Source: Sandarakinorhabdus glacialis
Lineage (GTDB): Bacteria > Pseudomonadota > Alphaproteobacteria > Sphingomonadales > Sphingomonadaceae
Assembly (NCBI RefSeq): GCF_014643455.1
Contig: NZ_BMJM01000002.1
Location: 310,406-374,405 of the forward strand
Direction of reading: 5' to 3'
DNA: 64,000 bases
This document shows, piece after piece, positions 10,774 through 20,223 of the stretch. Below the pieces are notes generated by a model. That model was not told the origin of the DNA and made no database searches. It saw only the letters and a list, made by a program, of their open reading frames with translations. The position numbers and the translations under genes were made by a program. Each line of letters starts with the position of its first letter. The first letter of the stretch is position 1.

Positions 10774-11952
10774 ATGTTCCTGACCTTCCTGAACGAGCTG
10801 CGTGCAGCCAAGATCCCGGCTTCGCTCAAAGAGCATCTGCTGCTGCTCGAAGCCCTGCGGGCCGATGTCATCGACTGGTCAATCGAGGATTTCTACTATC
10901 TGGCGCGCGCGACCTATGTGAAGGACGAGGGCCTTCTGGATCGCTTCGACATGGTGTTCGGCAAGGTCTTCAAGGGCCTGGAATCGAGCATCGAGACCGG
11001 CACGGCGGAAATTCCCGAAGACTGGCTGCGCGCCATGGCCGAGCTCAACCTGTCGCCCGAGGAGATGGCCGAGCTCGAGAAGCTGGGCTGGGACAAGCTG
11101 ATGGAGACCCTCAAGGAGCGCCTCGAGGAGCAGAAGAAGCGCCATGAAGGCGGCAACAAATGGATCGGCACCGCCGGCAAGTCGCCGTTCGGGGCGCAGG
11201 GTTCGCATCCCGAAGGCGTCCGGATCGGGCAGGACAAGGGCCGCAACGGCAAGGCCGTCAAGGTCTGGGACAAGCGCGAATACAAGAATCTCGATTCATC
11301 GGTCGAACTCGGCACCCGCAACATCAAGGTGGCGCTGCGCCGGCTGCGCAAGTTCGCCCGCGACGGCGCCATGGACGAGCTCGATCTCGACGCGACGATC
11401 TCCGGCACCGCCAAGAAAGCCTATCTCGACATCGTCATGCGCCCCGAGCGTCACAACGCCGTCAAGCTGCTGCTCATGCTGGATGTCGGTGGCTCGATGG
11501 ACCCGCATATCAAGGTTTGCGAGGAACTGTTCTCGGCGGCGCGCTCCGAATTCAAGCATCTCGAATTCTTCTACTTCCACAATTGCCCCTATGAAGCGCT
11601 GTGGAAGGACAACAAGCGCCGCTGGGCTGAACGCACCCCCGTCATGGAATTGCTCCACAAATTTCCCCACGACTACAAGCTGGTCTTTGTCGGCGACGCT
11701 TCGATGAGCCCTTACGAGATCAACTATCCCGGCGGCTCGGTCGAACATTGGAACGAGGAAGCCGGCGACGTCTGGATGACCCGGATGCTCGACATCTATC
11801 ACGCCGCGGCCTGGCTCAACCCCATCCCCGAAAAAAGCTGGGGCCACAGCCAGTCGATCCAGATGATCAAGACGATCATGGAAGACCGGATGTTCCCGCT
11901 GTCGCTGGAAGGGCTCGATCGTGCCATGCGCGAGCTGACCCGCTCGCGCTGA
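10774..11952 (+). CDS. VWA domain protein, CoxE-like (partner of MoxR ATPase)
   Basis: A 392-aa cytoplasmic protein. The N-terminal half is helical and charged (MAELEKLGWDKLMETLKERLEEQ). The C-terminal half is a von Willebrand A fold. The metal-ion site reads D237-V-G-G-S241-M-D, so the usual DxSxS is changed to DxGGS, as in other CoxE/COG3552-type members. Such proteins pair with MoxR ATPases. The partner at 8086 is split off by two opposite genes. The stop is separated by a single base from the convergent sulfotransferase gene. Confidence 0.9.
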   Translation: MFLTFLNELRAAKIPASLKEHLLLLEALRADVIDWSIEDFYYLARATYVKDEGLLDRFDMVFGKVFKGLESSIETGTAEIPEDWLRAMAELNLSPEEMAELEKLGWDKLMETLKERLEEQKKRHEGGNKWIGTAGKSPFGAQGSHPEGVRIGQDKGRNGKAVKVWDKREYKNLDSSVELGTRNIKVALRRLRKFARDGAMDELDLDATISGTAKKAYLDIVMRPERHNAVKLLLMLDVGGSMDPHIKVCEELFSAARSEFKHLEFFYFHNCPYEALWKDNKRRWAERTPVMELLHKFPHDYKLVFVGDASMSPYEINYPGGSVEHWNEEAGDVWMTRMLDIYHAAAWLNPIPEKSWGHSQSIQMIKTIMEDRMFPLSLEGLDRAMRELTRSR

Positions 11953-11953
11953 G

Positions 11954-13567
11954 TCAGCTTTTATAGTCGAACTTCTCGGTCCACGGCGCCAGGATCGGCA
12001 AGATCGGCGCCATCTCGGCCTCGAATTGCCGCCACTGGCCGCCGCCGTCGAACAGCCCCTTGCGGACCTGGCCGACGCTGGCGGTATTGACGTCGAGCCC
12101 GCGCGCCGCCGTGCTGAAGTCCCGAAGCGCCTCGGACCATGGTAACCCGAGGAAATCGCACAGCTGCCGTGTTACCGCGTCGAAATCATTGACAAGTTCT
12201 TCATATCGGATTTCGAGCACGGGGTTCGGCAGCCGGGCCAGGCAACTTGCCTGCAACCGCATCACAGCGTCGTAATGGCGCGCGCAGTCCTTGAGGCTGG
12301 TGAACGCCAGTGCCACCGGGCTCGCCGCAAAGTTCTGGCTGAAACAGCTCAACACGACATCGCGCGGATCGCGGCGCATGACGATGATCGGGGCGGCCGG
12401 GAACAACCGCGCAATCAGCGGCAGGTCGAGCGTCTTCAGCGGATCCATGTCGAGAAAAAGTTTTGCGTTCGCTCCGACGCCGAAATCGGCAACACGCTGC
12501 CAATAGGCCCTGCGAAATGGCTCGAGGGTCGCTGCGTCAGCACTGTCGAGCCGCTGCAGCCCGTCCGCATCCTTGAGGAACGCCGCCTGCGATGCCGCAA
12601 GTGTCGGCAGTTCCTCGAGCGCCGCCACGCCCTCGATGCCTGCCAGAATAGTCTCGACAAGGGTCGTTCCCGAGCGCTGATAACCGAGCAGGAAGGCGTG
12701 GCGCCGCGTTTCGCCGGCCGCAACGACCGGCCACGGCCCCGGCCCGGCGGCGACGATATGCTGATCGAGCCGGTCGGCAAGCTGGCGATGGCCTTCGAGT
12801 GCCACCAGATACGGAAACTGCGCGGCGAGTTTCGATTTTGCGTCGGCGTACGCCACAACAGCCGCAGCGGTCTCACCGATCCTGGCCAGTCCATCACCCA
12901 ATAGCGACGCCGCCGCGCTGTGATTTTCGGCATTCAGCGCCGGCTCGGCGAGAAGTTCGCGAAGCTGTGCCACCGCACCGGCAGCAGCCCCCTCGGCGAT
13001 GTCGCACCGCGCCACCGCACACCGCGCCACCGCATCGCCCGGATCGATCGCCAGCGCGCGCCCGGCAAACACCCGCGCCGACGCATATTCGCCCTGCGCC
13101 GCTGCGATTGCCGCAACCCCGGCCAACGCCTGCGACCGCCCCGGATCGAGTGCAATCGCCCGATGATAGCTGTTTGCCGCCATGTTGAGCGAACTGCCCT
13201 GGTGCAGTGCAAAGCCGCGCTCGAGCCACGCCACCGCATAGCCGGGCGCAACCGCGATTGCCGTGTCGAACACTTCGAGCGCCTCGCTCAGCCGGTGCTG
13301 GCGCCGCAGCGCCAGCCCGAGCGTCGTCAGCAGATGCGGGTCGCCGGGGCTATGCGCGAGCGCCTGCACGAGGCTCAGCTCGGCACCGCGCGGGTCGCCG
13401 TCCTCCACCATCTGCCAGGCCATGAGATTGTGCAGGAACGGGTCGCGCTCTCCCGCGGCGACCGCCTGCCGCGACAGTCGCACGGCATTCGCCACGTCGC
13501 CGGCGGCTAGTGCCGCATCGACCTGGCTGGAAAAATCGGGGTTCGTCGGAAGTCCGGATGGCTGCAT
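11954..13567 (-). CDS. TPR-sulfotransferase fusion protein
   Basis: A 537-aa protein. The N-terminal 260 residues are TPR-like repeats (for example DPHLLTTLGLALRRQHRLSEALEVFDTAI in part). The C-terminal part is a sulfotransferase domain that should move sulfate from PAPS. The 5'-phosphosulfate loop is LGYQRSGTTLVE near residue 297 and the 3'-phosphate motif is RRDPRDVVLS. The fold is common in sphingomonads; the acceptor is unknown. ATG 13567 is preferred. A TTG at 13594 would add 9 residues. Neither has a strong ribosome site. Confidence 0.88.
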   Translation of the reverse strand: MQPSGLPTNPDFSSQVDAALAAGDVANAVRLSRQAVAAGERDPFLHNLMAWQMVEDGDPRGAELSLVQALAHSPGDPHLLTTLGLALRRQHRLSEALEVFDTAIAVAPGYAVAWLERGFALHQGSSLNMAANSYHRAIALDPGRSQALAGVAAIAAAQGEYASARVFAGRALAIDPGDAVARCAVARCDIAEGAAAGAVAQLRELLAEPALNAENHSAAASLLGDGLARIGETAAAVVAYADAKSKLAAQFPYLVALEGHRQLADRLDQHIVAAGPGPWPVVAAGETRRHAFLLGYQRSGTTLVETILAGIEGVAALEELPTLAASQAAFLKDADGLQRLDSADAATLEPFRRAYWQRVADFGVGANAKLFLDMDPLKTLDLPLIARLFPAAPIIVMRRDPRDVVLSCFSQNFAASPVALAFTSLKDCARHYDAVMRLQASCLARLPNPVLEIRYEELVNDFDAVTRQLCDFLGLPWSEALRDFSTAARGLDVNTASVGQVRKGLFDGGGQWRQFEAEMAPILPILAPWTEKFDYKS

Positions 13568-13621
13568 GGCCGCGACGATAGTCCATGGCCGCAATTGCTG
13601 CCAGCTATCGCCGCGTCGTTC

Positions 13622-15787
13622 CTACTTTCCAGTCGACCCCTTCGCCGCCAGTTTCGCGCCATCCTCAGTGGCGAGGAACTTCGCCTGCACGCCGACATAG
13701 GCCCGCACCGCCTCGATCTCATCCTTGGAGAACCACTTGGCAAAGCTGACCATGCCCTGGTCCTTGAGGATGCCGCCGTGGACAACCGCCGCCCAGGTGT
13801 CGCGATCCGCCAGCGCCGATGCACGGCGCAGGTCGGGCACCAGCCCGCTCGAACGTGCCCCGGCACCGTGGCAGATGCCGCAATTGCCCTCGAATATGCT
13901 CCCGCCCAAGGCGATCTGCGCCGGGGTAAAGGTCTCCGTCGGCGGGTTCGCCGGCGCCAGTTCGGGCGCTTCATACGGTGGCAGTTTGGCAGTACCGCCC
14001 AGCTTGAAGACGAGGACGCGACCGTTCGGTTGAATGCGCTGCGGCCCGTCGGGATACCCGGTCGACAGCGGATAGGCTCCGCCATAACCAGCCATCACCG
14101 CCACATATTGCGTATCGCCGACCTTGAAGCTGATCGGCCCCGCAACCACGCCTGTCTGCGCGTCGAAGCTCCACATTGTCTTGCCGGTTGCCGCGTCGAA
14201 CGCCTGGAAACCGCCCTTGGCATTGCCCTGGAACACCAGATTGCCAGCAGTCGCCAGCGCGCCGCCGTTCCACGGTCCATCATACTGGACGCGCCAGGCT
14301 TCCTTCTGCTTGACCGGATCCCAGGCCAGTAGCTGACCCTTCAGGATCGCCCGGGTCGCGCGCGTCGCGGCAGCGTCGTTGGGCGGCGCATTGATCGCTG
14401 CGATGACGGCGATATTCCAAGCCCCCTGCTTGTGAACATATTTCGGATCGTTCTGATAGGCGAAAGGCACCTCCTGCGCCGGAAGGTAAACCAGCCCCGT
14501 CTTGGGGCTGAACGCCATCGGATGCCAGTTATGCGCGCCCAGCGCCGATGGCGAGACCAGTGCCGTCGCATCCTTGCGGAACCGCTGCCCATCGACTTCG
14601 ATAGGGCGTCCGGTCGCCATGTCGACACCGCTCGTCCAGGTCTGCGGCACGAACCCCTTGGCGCTGATCAGCTTGCCGGTCTCGCGGTCGATGACATAGA
14701 AAAAGCCGTTCTTGGGCGCCTGCATCAGCACCTTGCGCGGCTGGCCGTCGATCGGCAGCGTCGCCAGGATGATCGGCTGGGTCTGGGTAAAGTCCCACGT
14801 CTCGCTCGGCGTCCCCTGGTAGTGCCAGATGTACTTGCCGGTATCGGGGTTGAGCGCGACAACCGACGACAGGAACAGATTGTCGCCCTTGCCCTCCGAT
14901 CGCACCTGGTGATTCCACGGGCTGCCGTTGCCAACGCCGATGTACAGGCGATCGAGTTCCTGATCATAGACGATCGCGTCCCAGACCGTCCCGCCGCCAC
15001 CGGCCTGCCAGTATTTGCCCGACCAGCTTGCCCCCGCCTTGGCCTTAAGCACCTCGTCGGATGCTTCGCCGTCGGGGCCTTTCGCCGGGTCGCCCGGGAT
15101 GGTGTAGAACCGCCATGCCTTCTTGCCGGTCTCGGCGTCATAGGCGGTGATATAGCCGCGCACGCCCAGTTCGGCGCCGCCGTTGCCGATCAGCACCCTG
15201 CCCTTCACCACGCGCGGCGCGCCGGTGATCGTATAGGGCTGCGACTTGTCGAACGTCTGGGTCGTCCACACCGGCTTGCCCGTAGCGGCGTCGAGCGCGA
15301 TCAGCCGGCCATCGAGAGCACCGAGGAACAGCTTGCCGTCATAAGCGGCGAGCCCGCGGTTGACGACATCGCAGCATGCCGCATGGCCGCGATCCTTGGG
15401 GACTTCGGGATCAAAGGTCCATTTGACCTTGCCGGTCGCTGCATCGAGCGCGACGACTTTCGACCATGCCGTCGTCGTGTACATGACGCCGTCGATGACC
15501 AGGGGCGTCGCCTCCTGCCCGCGATTGGTGTCGAGGTCATAGCTCCACGCCAGCCCCAGCCTGGCCGCATTGCCGGTATTGATCTGTTCAAGGTTGGCGT
15601 AACGCTGCTCGGCATAGGTGCCGCCGTGCGTCATCCAGTTGCCGGGCTCCGAAGCCGCATTGGCGAGACGAGCGGCATCGACGCTGGCGCCGGTGCGGCG
15701 CGGGCTCGCTGCATCGCCATGGTTGACCGGCACCATCCAGAGCGCGCCGGCCAGGGCCAACACACTCGCACCCGCAGTAAATTTCAT
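13622..15787 (-). CDS. PQQ-dependent alcohol dehydrogenase with fused cytochrome c (quinohemoprotein)
   Basis: A 721-aa periplasmic enzyme that oxidises alcohols with pyrroloquinoline quinone and passes electrons to its own heme. A signal peptide covers about residues 1-26. The eight-bladed propeller carries the vicinal disulfide Cys138-Cys139 and the catalytic Asp332 (ETWDFTQ). The residue two after that Asp is Thr, not the Asp found in lanthanide-dependent enzymes, so a calcium type is expected. The C-terminal cytochrome has CGICH at 636-640 and a candidate axial Met679. It lies downstream of glpK and the small membrane gene but has its own promoter. No PQQ synthesis genes are present. Confidence 0.95.
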   Translation of the reverse strand: MKFTAGASVLALAGALWMVPVNHGDAASPRRTGASVDAARLANAASEPGNWMTHGGTYAEQRYANLEQINTGNAARLGLAWSYDLDTNRGQEATPLVIDGVMYTTTAWSKVVALDAATGKVKWTFDPEVPKDRGHAACCDVVNRGLAAYDGKLFLGALDGRLIALDAATGKPVWTTQTFDKSQPYTITGAPRVVKGRVLIGNGGAELGVRGYITAYDAETGKKAWRFYTIPGDPAKGPDGEASDEVLKAKAGASWSGKYWQAGGGGTVWDAIVYDQELDRLYIGVGNGSPWNHQVRSEGKGDNLFLSSVVALNPDTGKYIWHYQGTPSETWDFTQTQPIILATLPIDGQPRKVLMQAPKNGFFYVIDRETGKLISAKGFVPQTWTSGVDMATGRPIEVDGQRFRKDATALVSPSALGAHNWHPMAFSPKTGLVYLPAQEVPFAYQNDPKYVHKQGAWNIAVIAAINAPPNDAAATRATRAILKGQLLAWDPVKQKEAWRVQYDGPWNGGALATAGNLVFQGNAKGGFQAFDAATGKTMWSFDAQTGVVAGPISFKVGDTQYVAVMAGYGGAYPLSTGYPDGPQRIQPNGRVLVFKLGGTAKLPPYEAPELAPANPPTETFTPAQIALGGSIFEGNCGICHGAGARSSGLVPDLRRASALADRDTWAAVVHGGILKDQGMVSFAKWFSKDEIEAVRAYVGVQAKFLATEDGAKLAAKGSTGK

Positions 15788-15820
15788 ATGCCGTCCCCAA
15801 CGCGTGTTCTTGTTGGTAAC

Positions 15821-15848
15821 AGATTATCAGTGATCATCGGCTGAACAA
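15821..15848 (-). promoter_or_regulatory. Candidate promoter of the PQQ alcohol dehydrogenase gene
   Basis: Minus strand TTGTTC (15848-15843), a 16-base spacer and TAATCT (15826-15821). It ends 34 bases ahead of the ATG. This would let the dehydrogenase be expressed apart from glpK. Confidence 0.5.
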
Positions 15849-15861
15849 GCGAACGATTGTC

Positions 15862-16050
15862 TCAGGTCGGGATCGGCACCGGCAGGCTGTTGATCCAGCC
15901 GTTGAACAGGATGACGACACCGGCGACCATCATCAGGATCGCCTTCATCCGATTTCCGCCGGGTTGCCGGAACAGCCAGATGCCGGTGACGATCAGCGCG
16001 AACGCCGCGGCAGCCGACAGGCCAAGCAGGATCGAGGGCGGGTTGTTCAT
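15862..16050 (-). CDS. Small two-helix membrane protein
   Basis: A 62-aa protein with two hydrophobic segments: residues 7-27 (ILLGLSAAAAFALIVTGIWLF) and 36-55, joined by a basic loop RQPGGNRMK. Its ATG follows the glpK stop by 2 bases, so it belongs to the glpK transcript. I do not recognise a family. It could modify the glycerol kinase or a nearby transporter or dehydrogenase at the inner membrane, but that is only suggested by position. Confidence 0.65.
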   Translation of the reverse strand: MNNPPSILLGLSAAAAFALIVTGIWLFRQPGGNRMKAILMMVAGVVILFNGWINSLPVPIPT

Positions 16051-16052
16051 GG

Positions 16053-17543
16053 CTATGGAACCAATGTCTGGCGAACCGCCCGCGCCCAGCCGGCACGGCG
16101 CGCGGCGCGGGTTTCGGGAGCGGCAACGGGCGTGAATGTGCGATCGGGCGCCGCCATGGCGGCGGCTGCAGTATGGAGGTCGGCGAACAGTCCGGCGCCG
16201 ACGCCCGCCAGCATCGCGGCACCCAGCGCGGTCGTCTCGATGACGCGCGGCCGTTCCACCGCGATGCCGAGGCTATCGGCGAGGTCCTGGCACAGCCAGT
16301 CGTTGGCCACCATGCCGCCATCGACGCGCAACTTTTCCGCCGGCACCCCGTCCGCCGCCAGCGCATCGACGAGGTCGGCAGTCTGTTGCCCCATCGCCTC
16401 GAGTGTCGCCCGGACGATATGCGCGCGGGTGGTGCCGCCGCTCAGCCCCGTCAGCGTGCCGCGCGCGCCGGGCTGCCAGTGCGGCGCCCCCATTCCCGCC
16501 AGCGCCGGCACGAACACCACGCCGCCGCTATCGGGAACGCTCTGCGCCAACGCTTCGGTCTCGCGGCTGTCGCCGATGATGCCGAGCCCGTCGCGGAGCC
16601 ATTGCACCGCAGCGCCCGCGGTGAAGATCGACCCCTCCAATGCATAGGCCGGCACCCCGGCCAGCCGCCATGCCACCGTCGACAGCAGGCGGTGGGCGGA
16701 TTTCGCCGCCACCGGGCCAGTATGCGCCAGCAGGAAGCAGCCGGTGCCATAGGTCGCCTTTAACTGCCCTGGCGACAGGCAGGCCTGGCCAATCGCCGCC
16801 GCCTGCTGGTCGCCCGCGCTGCCGGTGATCGGGATTTCCTGGCCCAGCAGCGCCGTCGTCGCCAAAGCCCCGGCGCAATCGGTGATCTGCGGCAGGATCC
16901 CGGCCGGCACGCCGAACAGCCCGAGCAATTCCGGGCTCCATTTGCACGCCGCCAAGTTCATCAACAGCGTCCGCGAGGCATTGGTCGCATCGGTGATATG
17001 GCGCGTGCCCGCGCTTAGCTTCCAGATCAGCCAGGATTCGACGGTGCCGACCAGCAAGCGCCCGGCCGTTTGCGCCGCTGCTACAGCCGGCCAATTGTCG
17101 AGCGCCCAGCGGATCTTGGTCCCCGAAAAATACGGATCGAGAATGAGCCCGGTCACCGCCTGCACCATCGCCTCGTGCCCCGCCGCCTGCAGCGCGGCAC
17201 AGGCCTCCGCCGTCCGCCGGTCCTGCCAGACGATCGCCGGTGCCACCGGCTCGCCGCTGACGCGATCCCAGAACACGACCGTCTCGCGCTGGTTGGTGAT
17301 CGCGATGGCGGCGACCCGCGGCACGCCGACAATATCGGCGACCTCGATCAGGCAATCCCGGCTGGCCCGCCAGATCTCGCCGGCGTCGTGCTCGACCCAG
17401 CCGGGCCGGGGGTAGTGCTGGGTGATCGGTTTGCCCAAATTGGCGACGATCTCGCCGCCCTGCGTGAAGGCGATCGCGCGCGTCGAGGTCGTCCCCGCAT
17501 CGAGGACGAGAAGGAGATTTGCGCCGGGGGGTGTGGTCGCCAT
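16053..17543 (-). CDS. glpK: Glycerol kinase
   Basis: A 496-aa FGGY-family kinase that phosphorylates glycerol to sn-glycerol 3-phosphate with ATP. The N-terminal phosphate loop is VLDAGTTSTRAIAFT. The signature ITNQRETVVFWDR follows, and SGGTTRAHIVRATLEAM and RVDGGMVANDW are in the C-terminal half. The ATG at 17543 has GGAAGG nearby. It is divergent from glpD with only 47 bases between, so the two share a compact control region. No glpF transporter or glpR repressor gene is in view. Confidence 0.96.
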   Translation of the reverse strand: MATTPPGANLLLVLDAGTTSTRAIAFTQGGEIVANLGKPITQHYPRPGWVEHDAGEIWRASRDCLIEVADIVGVPRVAAIAITNQRETVVFWDRVSGEPVAPAIVWQDRRTAEACAALQAAGHEAMVQAVTGLILDPYFSGTKIRWALDNWPAVAAAQTAGRLLVGTVESWLIWKLSAGTRHITDATNASRTLLMNLAACKWSPELLGLFGVPAGILPQITDCAGALATTALLGQEIPITGSAGDQQAAAIGQACLSPGQLKATYGTGCFLLAHTGPVAAKSAHRLLSTVAWRLAGVPAYALEGSIFTAGAAVQWLRDGLGIIGDSRETEALAQSVPDSGGVVFVPALAGMGAPHWQPGARGTLTGLSGGTTRAHIVRATLEAMGQQTADLVDALAADGVPAEKLRVDGGMVANDWLCQDLADSLGIAVERPRVIETTALGAAMLAGVGAGLFADLHTAAAAMAAPDRTFTPVAAPETRAARRAGWARAVRQTLVP

Positions 17544-17590
17544 GCCGCCTTCCCTAAACTGCCAGCGAGGACTAGTTAAGCCCGCCTGTC

Positions 17591-19129
17591 ATGACATCGC
17601 CCCCGATCCCCGATCACCCGTTCGACCTGCTGATCATCGGCGGCGGCATCAACGGTGCCGGCATCGCCCGCGACGCTGCCGGCCGCGGGCTGTCGGTTGC
17701 CCTTGCCGAAGCCGGCGACCTTGGCGGCGCCACCTCGAGCGCATCGACCAAGCTCATCCACGGCGGCCTGCGCTATCTCGAATTCTATGCCTTCGGCTTG
17801 GTTCGCAAGGCGCTTGCCGAACGCGAAGTCCTTCTCGACATCGCCCCGCATATCAGCTGGCCGCAAAGCTTTGTCCTGCCGAGCGCGCCCGAACAGCGGC
17901 CCGACTGGATGCTGCGCGCCGGGCTTTTGCTCTACGACAATCTGTCGCGCCGCAAGGTTGTCCCTGGCTCGGAGCGCATCGACCTGCGGCAGGACCGCGC
18001 CGGGCAGGCCTTGGCGGCACGCTACACCCGCGCCTTTCGCTACTGGGACGGCTGGGTCGACGACGCCCGGCTGGTCATCGCCAACCTTCAGGATGCCGCT
18101 GCCCGCGGCGCGCTGATCCTGCCGCGTACCCGGGTCGTGCGCGCCGAATTCGCGGACGATGTCTGGACGGTTACGCTGGGTGACGACCGCAAATTGACGG
18201 CGAAACAGGTCGTCAACGCCGCCGGCCCCTGGGCTGAAATCGTCGCCCGCACCGTACTCGGTCGCAACGACGCACCGGCGCTGCGGCTCGTCCAGGGCTC
18301 GCACATCGTCACCCGCCGCGTCCATCTCGGGAAGGACGCCTTCATGCTGCAACAGCCCGATGGCCGGATCGTCTTCGTCATCCCCTATGAGCGCGATTTT
18401 TCGCTGATCGGCACCACCGAACGCGACATCGACACGCCCGAGGCTGCGCGCATTACCGAGGACGAAACCGAATATCTACTCGGTGCCGCCAACCGCTATT
18501 TGTCGCGTCCGCTGACCCGCGCCGATGTCGTCCATAGCTTCGCCGGCGTGCGGCCGCTGATCCTCGAACCTGGCAAGGGCGACCGCGAGACAACCCGCGA
18601 CTTCCGGCTGGTCGATCACGACGGCGTCCCCGCGCTGACCGTCGTCGGCGGCAAGATCACCACCTACCGCGTCCTCGCCGAAGACGTGATGAAGACGATC
18701 GCGCCGAAATCGAAACCCTGGACCGGCAAGGCGCCGCTGCCCGGCAGCGATATCGAGCGCCTGCCCGGTGAGAACGGCCAGGAGGCCTTCAGGCGCTGGA
18801 CGGCAAACCTCGTTGCCGCTCAGGAGAACTACGACCCCAGGCTGGTCAAGCGGCTGGCGATCACCTTGGGAACTGCTGCCGAGCCGCTGCTCGAAAACGG
18901 CCTCGGCGCCAACATCGGCGGCATGTTCGAGGCCGAACTCGAACATTATGTCGCCAAGGAATGGGCCACGACCGCAGAAGACGTGCTCTGGCGCCGGACC
19001 AAGATGGGCCTCCACATCGGCAACGCCGGCCGCGCCGAAGTCGCCCGGTGGTTCGGCGAGGCAGTCACGACACCCGACCAAGTCGACGACCCCGTCGGCC
19101 ACCGCTTCGCCGTCCCCGGCCAAGCCTGA
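17591..19129 (+). CDS. glpD: Glycerol-3-phosphate dehydrogenase (FAD, respiratory)
   Basis: A 512-aa membrane-associated flavoprotein that oxidises glycerol 3-phosphate to dihydroxyacetone phosphate and reduces quinone. The FAD-binding loop is IIGGGINGAGIARDAAGRG at residues 16-34. The family signatures STKLIHGGLRYLE and, later, VVGGKITTYR are present. The protein ends with the alpha-helical C-terminal domain. With glpK it completes glycerol use via glycerol 3-phosphate. The gene ends 3 bases before the convergent dehydratase. Confidence 0.96.
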   Translation: MTSPPIPDHPFDLLIIGGGINGAGIARDAAGRGLSVALAEAGDLGGATSSASTKLIHGGLRYLEFYAFGLVRKALAEREVLLDIAPHISWPQSFVLPSAPEQRPDWMLRAGLLLYDNLSRRKVVPGSERIDLRQDRAGQALAARYTRAFRYWDGWVDDARLVIANLQDAAARGALILPRTRVVRAEFADDVWTVTLGDDRKLTAKQVVNAAGPWAEIVARTVLGRNDAPALRLVQGSHIVTRRVHLGKDAFMLQQPDGRIVFVIPYERDFSLIGTTERDIDTPEAARITEDETEYLLGAANRYLSRPLTRADVVHSFAGVRPLILEPGKGDRETTRDFRLVDHDGVPALTVVGGKITTYRVLAEDVMKTIAPKSKPWTGKAPLPGSDIERLPGENGQEAFRRWTANLVAAQENYDPRLVKRLAITLGTAAEPLLENGLGANIGGMFEAELEHYVAKEWATTAEDVLWRRTKMGLHIGNAGRAEVARWFGEAVTTPDQVDDPVGHRFAVPGQA

Positions 19130-19132
19130 CGC

Positions 19133-20119
19133 TCAGGCCGCCAGACACTCTGCAAACACTTTCGCATCGACATTCCCGCCCGACAGCACCACGATCGCCG
19201 TCTTGCCTTTCAGGTCGACAACCCCAGCCAGCGCCGCCGCCAGCGCCACCGCGCCACCGGGCTCGACCACGAGCTTCAGTTCCCGAAACGCAAACGCCAC
19301 AGCGCGCGCCACCTCGGCCTCGGTCACCACACCTGCGACGGCATGATTGGCGCGCAGCGTCGCGAACGTCAGCTCCGACATCCGCAGCGTCTGCAGCGCG
19401 TCGCACCGCGTCGGCTGGGGGTCGCTGACCGGCACGATGACCCCGCCCGCCAGGCTGCGCCCGACATCGTCCCAGTTGACCGGCTCGATCGCCACCACCG
19501 GCAGCTTCGACCCTACGGCGAATCCGCTCGACAGCCCGCCGCCGCCGCAGCAGACCAGCGCGAGATCCGCCGTGATCCCCATCGCCGCCAAATCGGCCAC
19601 CGCCTCAAATCCCGCCGTTCCCTGCCCGGCAATCACATGCCGGTCGTCGAACGGCGGCACAATCGTCGCGCCGCGCTCTGCTGCCAGCGCTGCGCCGATG
19701 GCCTCGCGCTTCTCGGTCAGCCGGTCGTAGAAGATCACCTCGGCACCATCCGCGCGCGTGCGCTCGACCTTCACCGCCGGCGCGTCGCGGGGCATGATGA
19801 TCGTGGCGCGCAGCGCGAGCAGCCGCGCCGCCAGCGCTACCCCCTGTGCGTGATTGCCCGACGAATAGGCCACCACGCCGCCGGCCCGATCGGCCTCGGG
19901 TATCACCGCCAAACGATTGTAGGCACCGCGAAACTTGAACGATCCGGTGCGCTGCAAACACTCCGGCTTGAGAAAAATTCGCCCACCGACCGCGGAGTCG
20001 AGCGCCGCGCTGGTTAGCAGCGGTGTATGAAAAACAATCCCGGCGAGGCGTTCGGCCGCTGTCACGACTTCGTCATAAACCACCACCGAAGTCATTGAAA
20101 AAGCGCCCTCATCCGACAT
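19133..20119 (-). CDS. PLP-dependent threonine/serine dehydratase-like enzyme
   Basis: A 328-aa fold-type II PLP enzyme. The cofactor lysine is Lys62 in GSFKFRGAYN, the substrate loop is SSGNHAQG, and the phosphate-binding loop is CGGGGLSSG. The length fits catabolic threonine ammonia-lyase or serine racemase/dehydratase; there is no C-terminal ACT domain as in biosynthetic IlvA. GTG/ATG choice: ATG 20119 is preferred because AGGAG lies 8 bases upstream; ATG 20095 has none. Exact substrate (threonine, serine, hydroxyaspartate) cannot be told from sequence alone. Confidence 0.88.
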   Translation of the reverse strand: MSDEGAFSMTSVVVYDEVVTAAERLAGIVFHTPLLTSAALDSAVGGRIFLKPECLQRTGSFKFRGAYNRLAVIPEADRAGGVVAYSSGNHAQGVALAARLLALRATIIMPRDAPAVKVERTRADGAEVIFYDRLTEKREAIGAALAAERGATIVPPFDDRHVIAGQGTAGFEAVADLAAMGITADLALVCCGGGGLSSGFAVGSKLPVVAIEPVNWDDVGRSLAGGVIVPVSDPQPTRCDALQTLRMSELTFATLRANHAVAGVVTEAEVARAVAFAFRELKLVVEPGGAVALAAALAGVVDLKGKTAIVVLSGGNVDAKVFAECLAA

Positions 20120-20178
20120 GCGTCAAGCTCCTGAAACCGTAGGGAAATATTGCAAAAAATCTTGTCATAAAAAACTTC

Positions 20179-20207
20179 TTTACATAGGGGGTCAGCGACC
20201 CTAGATA
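20179..20207 (+). promoter_or_regulatory. Candidate promoter of the ornithine decarboxylase leader
   Basis: TTTACA (20179-20184), a 17-base spacer and TAGATA (20202-20207). Transcription would begin near 20214, giving an untranslated leader of about 85 bases. Confidence 0.6.
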
Positions 20208-20223
20208 CGCCCTCCGCTGCCCC

